Assembly (NCBI RefSeq): GCF_000224145.3
Contig: NW_004190387.2
Coordinates: 1-64,000, forward strand
Length of the DNA: 64,000 nucleotides
Direction: 5' to 3'
DNA from: Ciona intestinalis
Lineage: Eukaryota; Chordata; Ascidiacea; Phlebobranchia; Cionidae
Shown here one piece after another: positions 62,701-64,000 of the stretch. The notes under the pieces were generated by a model. That model searched no databases and was not told the origin of the DNA. It saw only the letters and a program-made list of their open reading frames with translations. Made by a program: the position numbers and the translations under genes. Every line of letters starts with the position of its first letter. Positions within the stretch are counted from its first letter, which is position 1.

Positions 62701-64000
62701 CATACATGGTAACTCGTAAGCTGGCACGAGGTGTTAAACCCGTGTGATAACGACTGTAAGTTACATTCATTCATTCATACTAGTTTAAATTGTAACACTG
62801 CATACACACCTGTCACATGTAGACCATGCTGTCCATTCCGTCCATGAAGAATCAGCAACACATAAAGTTAAACCACACTGACTAGTTTGTACTGATGGTC
62901 CAACACATGAAGCGTTCCTGTTTTCAGCATCTATGGAAAATGAACACACGTAAAACAGTTGCAGTTTTGACAAGTTATTTGTTAGGCATATTGTTTGGCA
63001 CAAACTGGAGTATTTTCAAATGTTCCTGTTTTGCTTATCTATGGAATATATGCAGTAAACAATTACCTGCGATTTTTTTTACAGTTTAGACTTTATTGTA
63101 TTTGCCTTTAGGTTTTTTGGCAAACTATTCAGTTTTAAAATAAGTTTGCTTGTATAATTTCAATAACAATTTTTTTATATTAAAAAAAAACTATGGTTAC
63201 AGTTTCAAAATTTAACTAAAACACAAAGCTTACCCAGTATTAAGTTGTTTTTGGGAACACATTGTCGAACTCTTCTTCTAACACTTACTGGTTCAAATGA
63301 CAGATGGTTTCTAAATAAAAATTAGAGATCACAGTTTTAAAATAAAAGGAAAAAATTGATTGCTGCTAGAATACATTTCATTACGGCACACTATACAAGA
63401 ATAAGCGCATTGAATTAATATTTCAAAATTTAAATAATTTTTTTTTTTCCAAATACTTGATATTCCAACTTACATATCCACGCAGCTACGACTGCACTGA
63501 GACCACCTGCTCCATGGCAACCATTGCCACATATCCGCTGCCGAGCAGTTAGTACTGGTACAGCTAACCCTACCAGCATGACAAGTACATTCGCTACAAC
63601 CAACAATAAATGTTCCTCCTCCTTTGATATTTGTGATGTCATCAATGATGTCATACTGTGTGACATCACAAGAGCAGCTTGATAGCGGAATGCATGTGTT
63701 GCCCTGTTAAAGAGAGAAAAAATTTAAAATAATTTTTTATTGAATTCAATTAGTGAATAAAAAAAGGTTGTTTGATAAACAAAAGTACATGCACATAAGG
63801 AGCAGTGAAAAATATAAATAAATGTAAGTTATTTGTTCTCAATTTACAACACAACTGTCAAACTTCTGGCGTTTCCCTCCATGGAAAGATAAAGCAAGTT
63901 AAGAAATAAAAAACAATTACCTCTAGATAATATCCATCTTCGCAGTAACAGCCCCATACACAATCTCCAACACAAGCAGAATCTTTCACCAACGCATTAT
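47784..64000 (-). CDS. SSPO: SCO-spondin-like secreted glycoprotein, 3' part of gene
   Basis: Thirty-one exons, the first cut by the window edge, join in phase to about 1539 residues and a stop: 63921-64000, 63474-63703, 63234-63310, 62810-62930, 61880-61970, 61548-61632, 61059-61239, 60573-60779, 60211-60323, 59743-59887, 59320-59495, 58812-58975, 58393-58524, 57915-58039, 57360-57698, 56642-56796, 55993-56136, 55715-55804, 55369-55428, 55007-55083, 54245-54405, 53830-53949, 52949-53208, 52424-52591, 51556-51757, 51204-51325, 49901-50031, 49156-49273, 48630-48881, 48013-48143, 47784-47948. Domains: 13 TSP1 repeats with WxxW motifs ([24 protein letters not shown]), five TIL-type modules ([19 protein letters not shown]), VWC-like pieces ([10 protein letters not shown]), then a CTCK knot ([20 protein letters not shown]). 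This alternation ending in VWC-CTCK is typical of SCO-spondin, the Reissner fibre protein. TSP1 repeats are split by introns, so no single exon holds one. Mucin-like or hemicentin relatives are less likely. Confidence 0.85.
48201..48400. mobile_element. MITE-like copy overlapping the intron before the CTCK exon
   Basis: gtaaggtggggtaagatggg subtype, ending ttaccccacagtaa. Confidence 0.55.
48925..49118. mobile_element. MITE-like copy
   Basis: tactagggtgaaagaagacg left end, cttcccctaccctgctgta right end; diverged. Confidence 0.5.
50306..50503. mobile_element. MITE-like copy
   Basis: tatagtaggttggggaagat to cccattctactata; full-length. Confidence 0.65.
50983..51176. mobile_element. MITE-like copy next to an SSPO exon
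   Basis: gtagtatggggaaatatggg to cctcaccctactatata; ends about 28 bp from the donor of exon 51204-51325. Confidence 0.65.
52755..52910. mobile_element. Internally deleted MITE-like copy
   Basis: tattagggtggggaagatgg to ttaccccaccctactatt with about 40 bp of interior missing. Confidence 0.6.
53290..53540. mobile_element. SINE body in SSPO intron
   Basis: Runs through the ordered family words gaatgtaacttactttatcc, acgacagtcgttatcacacg, gttaccatgcatgttacttt, acaacccattagtgaccact and aagtgtcttgcccaaggaca. The tRNA-like head is missing. Confidence 0.65.
56240..56590. mobile_element. Three SINE fragments in series
   Basis: The words gtggtaactcata / gaggtgtatgaaaca / gtgttataacgactg appear three times in a row, in the SSPO intron between 56642-56796 and 55993-56136. 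Part of the array (aaacagtgaatttactcgaaatg) is itself duplicated. Confidence 0.6.
56822..56880. mobile_element. Truncated MITE-like copy
   Basis: Left end catatagtagggtggggaag with about 30 bp of interior, then lost. Confidence 0.5.
62366..62538 (+). mobile_element. tRNA-derived SINE, cut by gap
   Basis: Head ggcataacggttagcgcgcc and acccagaagtaatgggttta, then the body words gctccaatccagcggtcact and gggttgtccaagttatcagc, ending at the N run. Confidence 0.7.
62539..62588. other. 50-N assembly gap in an SSPO intron
   Basis: Exactly 50 N, followed by low-quality sequence with two single N (62635 and 62648). Confidence 0.95.
62589..62640 (-). pseudogene. Corrupted duplicate of an SSPO exon border
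   Basis: Repeats 61938-61978 (tctttgtgacgt, ctggatt, ctccgtcacatga, tctgtgat) with several single-base insertions and an N. It would break the reading frame. Most likely a poor-quality contig end that overlaps the true exon 61880-61970. Confidence 0.65.

Noticed and set aside
63430..63669. 79-codon minus-strand frame with a hydrophobic stretch
   Set aside because: It is an out-of-frame reading of the SSPO exon 63474-63703, whose correct frame carries the TIL and TSP1 sequence.

Overview
This is eukaryotic DNA. The genes have many short exons with GT..AG introns, the sequence is AT-rich, and it is crowded with tRNA-derived SINEs, short inverted-repeat elements and minisatellites. Gene families, divergence and repeat style point to a tunicate, most likely Ciona; I infer this from pattern and did not test it. 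Five N runs (four of exactly 50 bases) show it is a scaffold joined from contigs. Several oddities sit at those joins.

Every gene I can support lies on the minus strand, so each reads right to left. From right to left: (1) 47784 to beyond 64000, the last 31 exons of a SCO-spondin-like secreted glycoprotein (13 thrombospondin type-1 repeats, five TIL-type modules, VWC-like segments, terminal cystine knot). (2) 19188-41228, a complete dual oxidase (DUOX) in 31 coding exons: signal peptide, peroxidase-like domain, two EF-hands, ferric-reductase membrane core, FAD/NADPH domain. (3) 10477-17000, an inhibitor-of-apoptosis gene (one BIR, UBA, RING) with one apparent extra base in the BIR exon. (4) 7618-9106, a complete three-exon BLOC1S1. 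(5) 3068-5957, splice-flanked open segments that may be a further gene but which I could not join in one frame. On the plus strand near 1.9 kb is a THAP-domain exon carrying a stop codon.

Repeats fill much of the rest: a 42-bp minisatellite (1-682), a ~70-bp minisatellite in an IAP intron split by a ~0.93-kb insertion, a ~195-bp family with TA-type ends in at least 15 copies, a hAT-like MITE with an 8-bp target duplication in a DUOX intron, a long fold-back element in a BLOC1S1 intron, and a ~2.6-kb duplication carrying the DUOX first exon that abuts a 50-N gap.

The genes do not form one pathway. DUOX makes extracellular hydrogen peroxide from cytosolic NADPH under calcium control; the SCO-spondin-like protein is secreted matrix; the IAP is a cytosolic E3 ligase and caspase regulator; BLOC1S1 serves lysosome-related organelles. 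I saw no clearly new multi-gene system. The most useful leads are the possible allelic collapse errors, the IAP frameshift, the tunicate SCO-spondin gene and the transposon structures.
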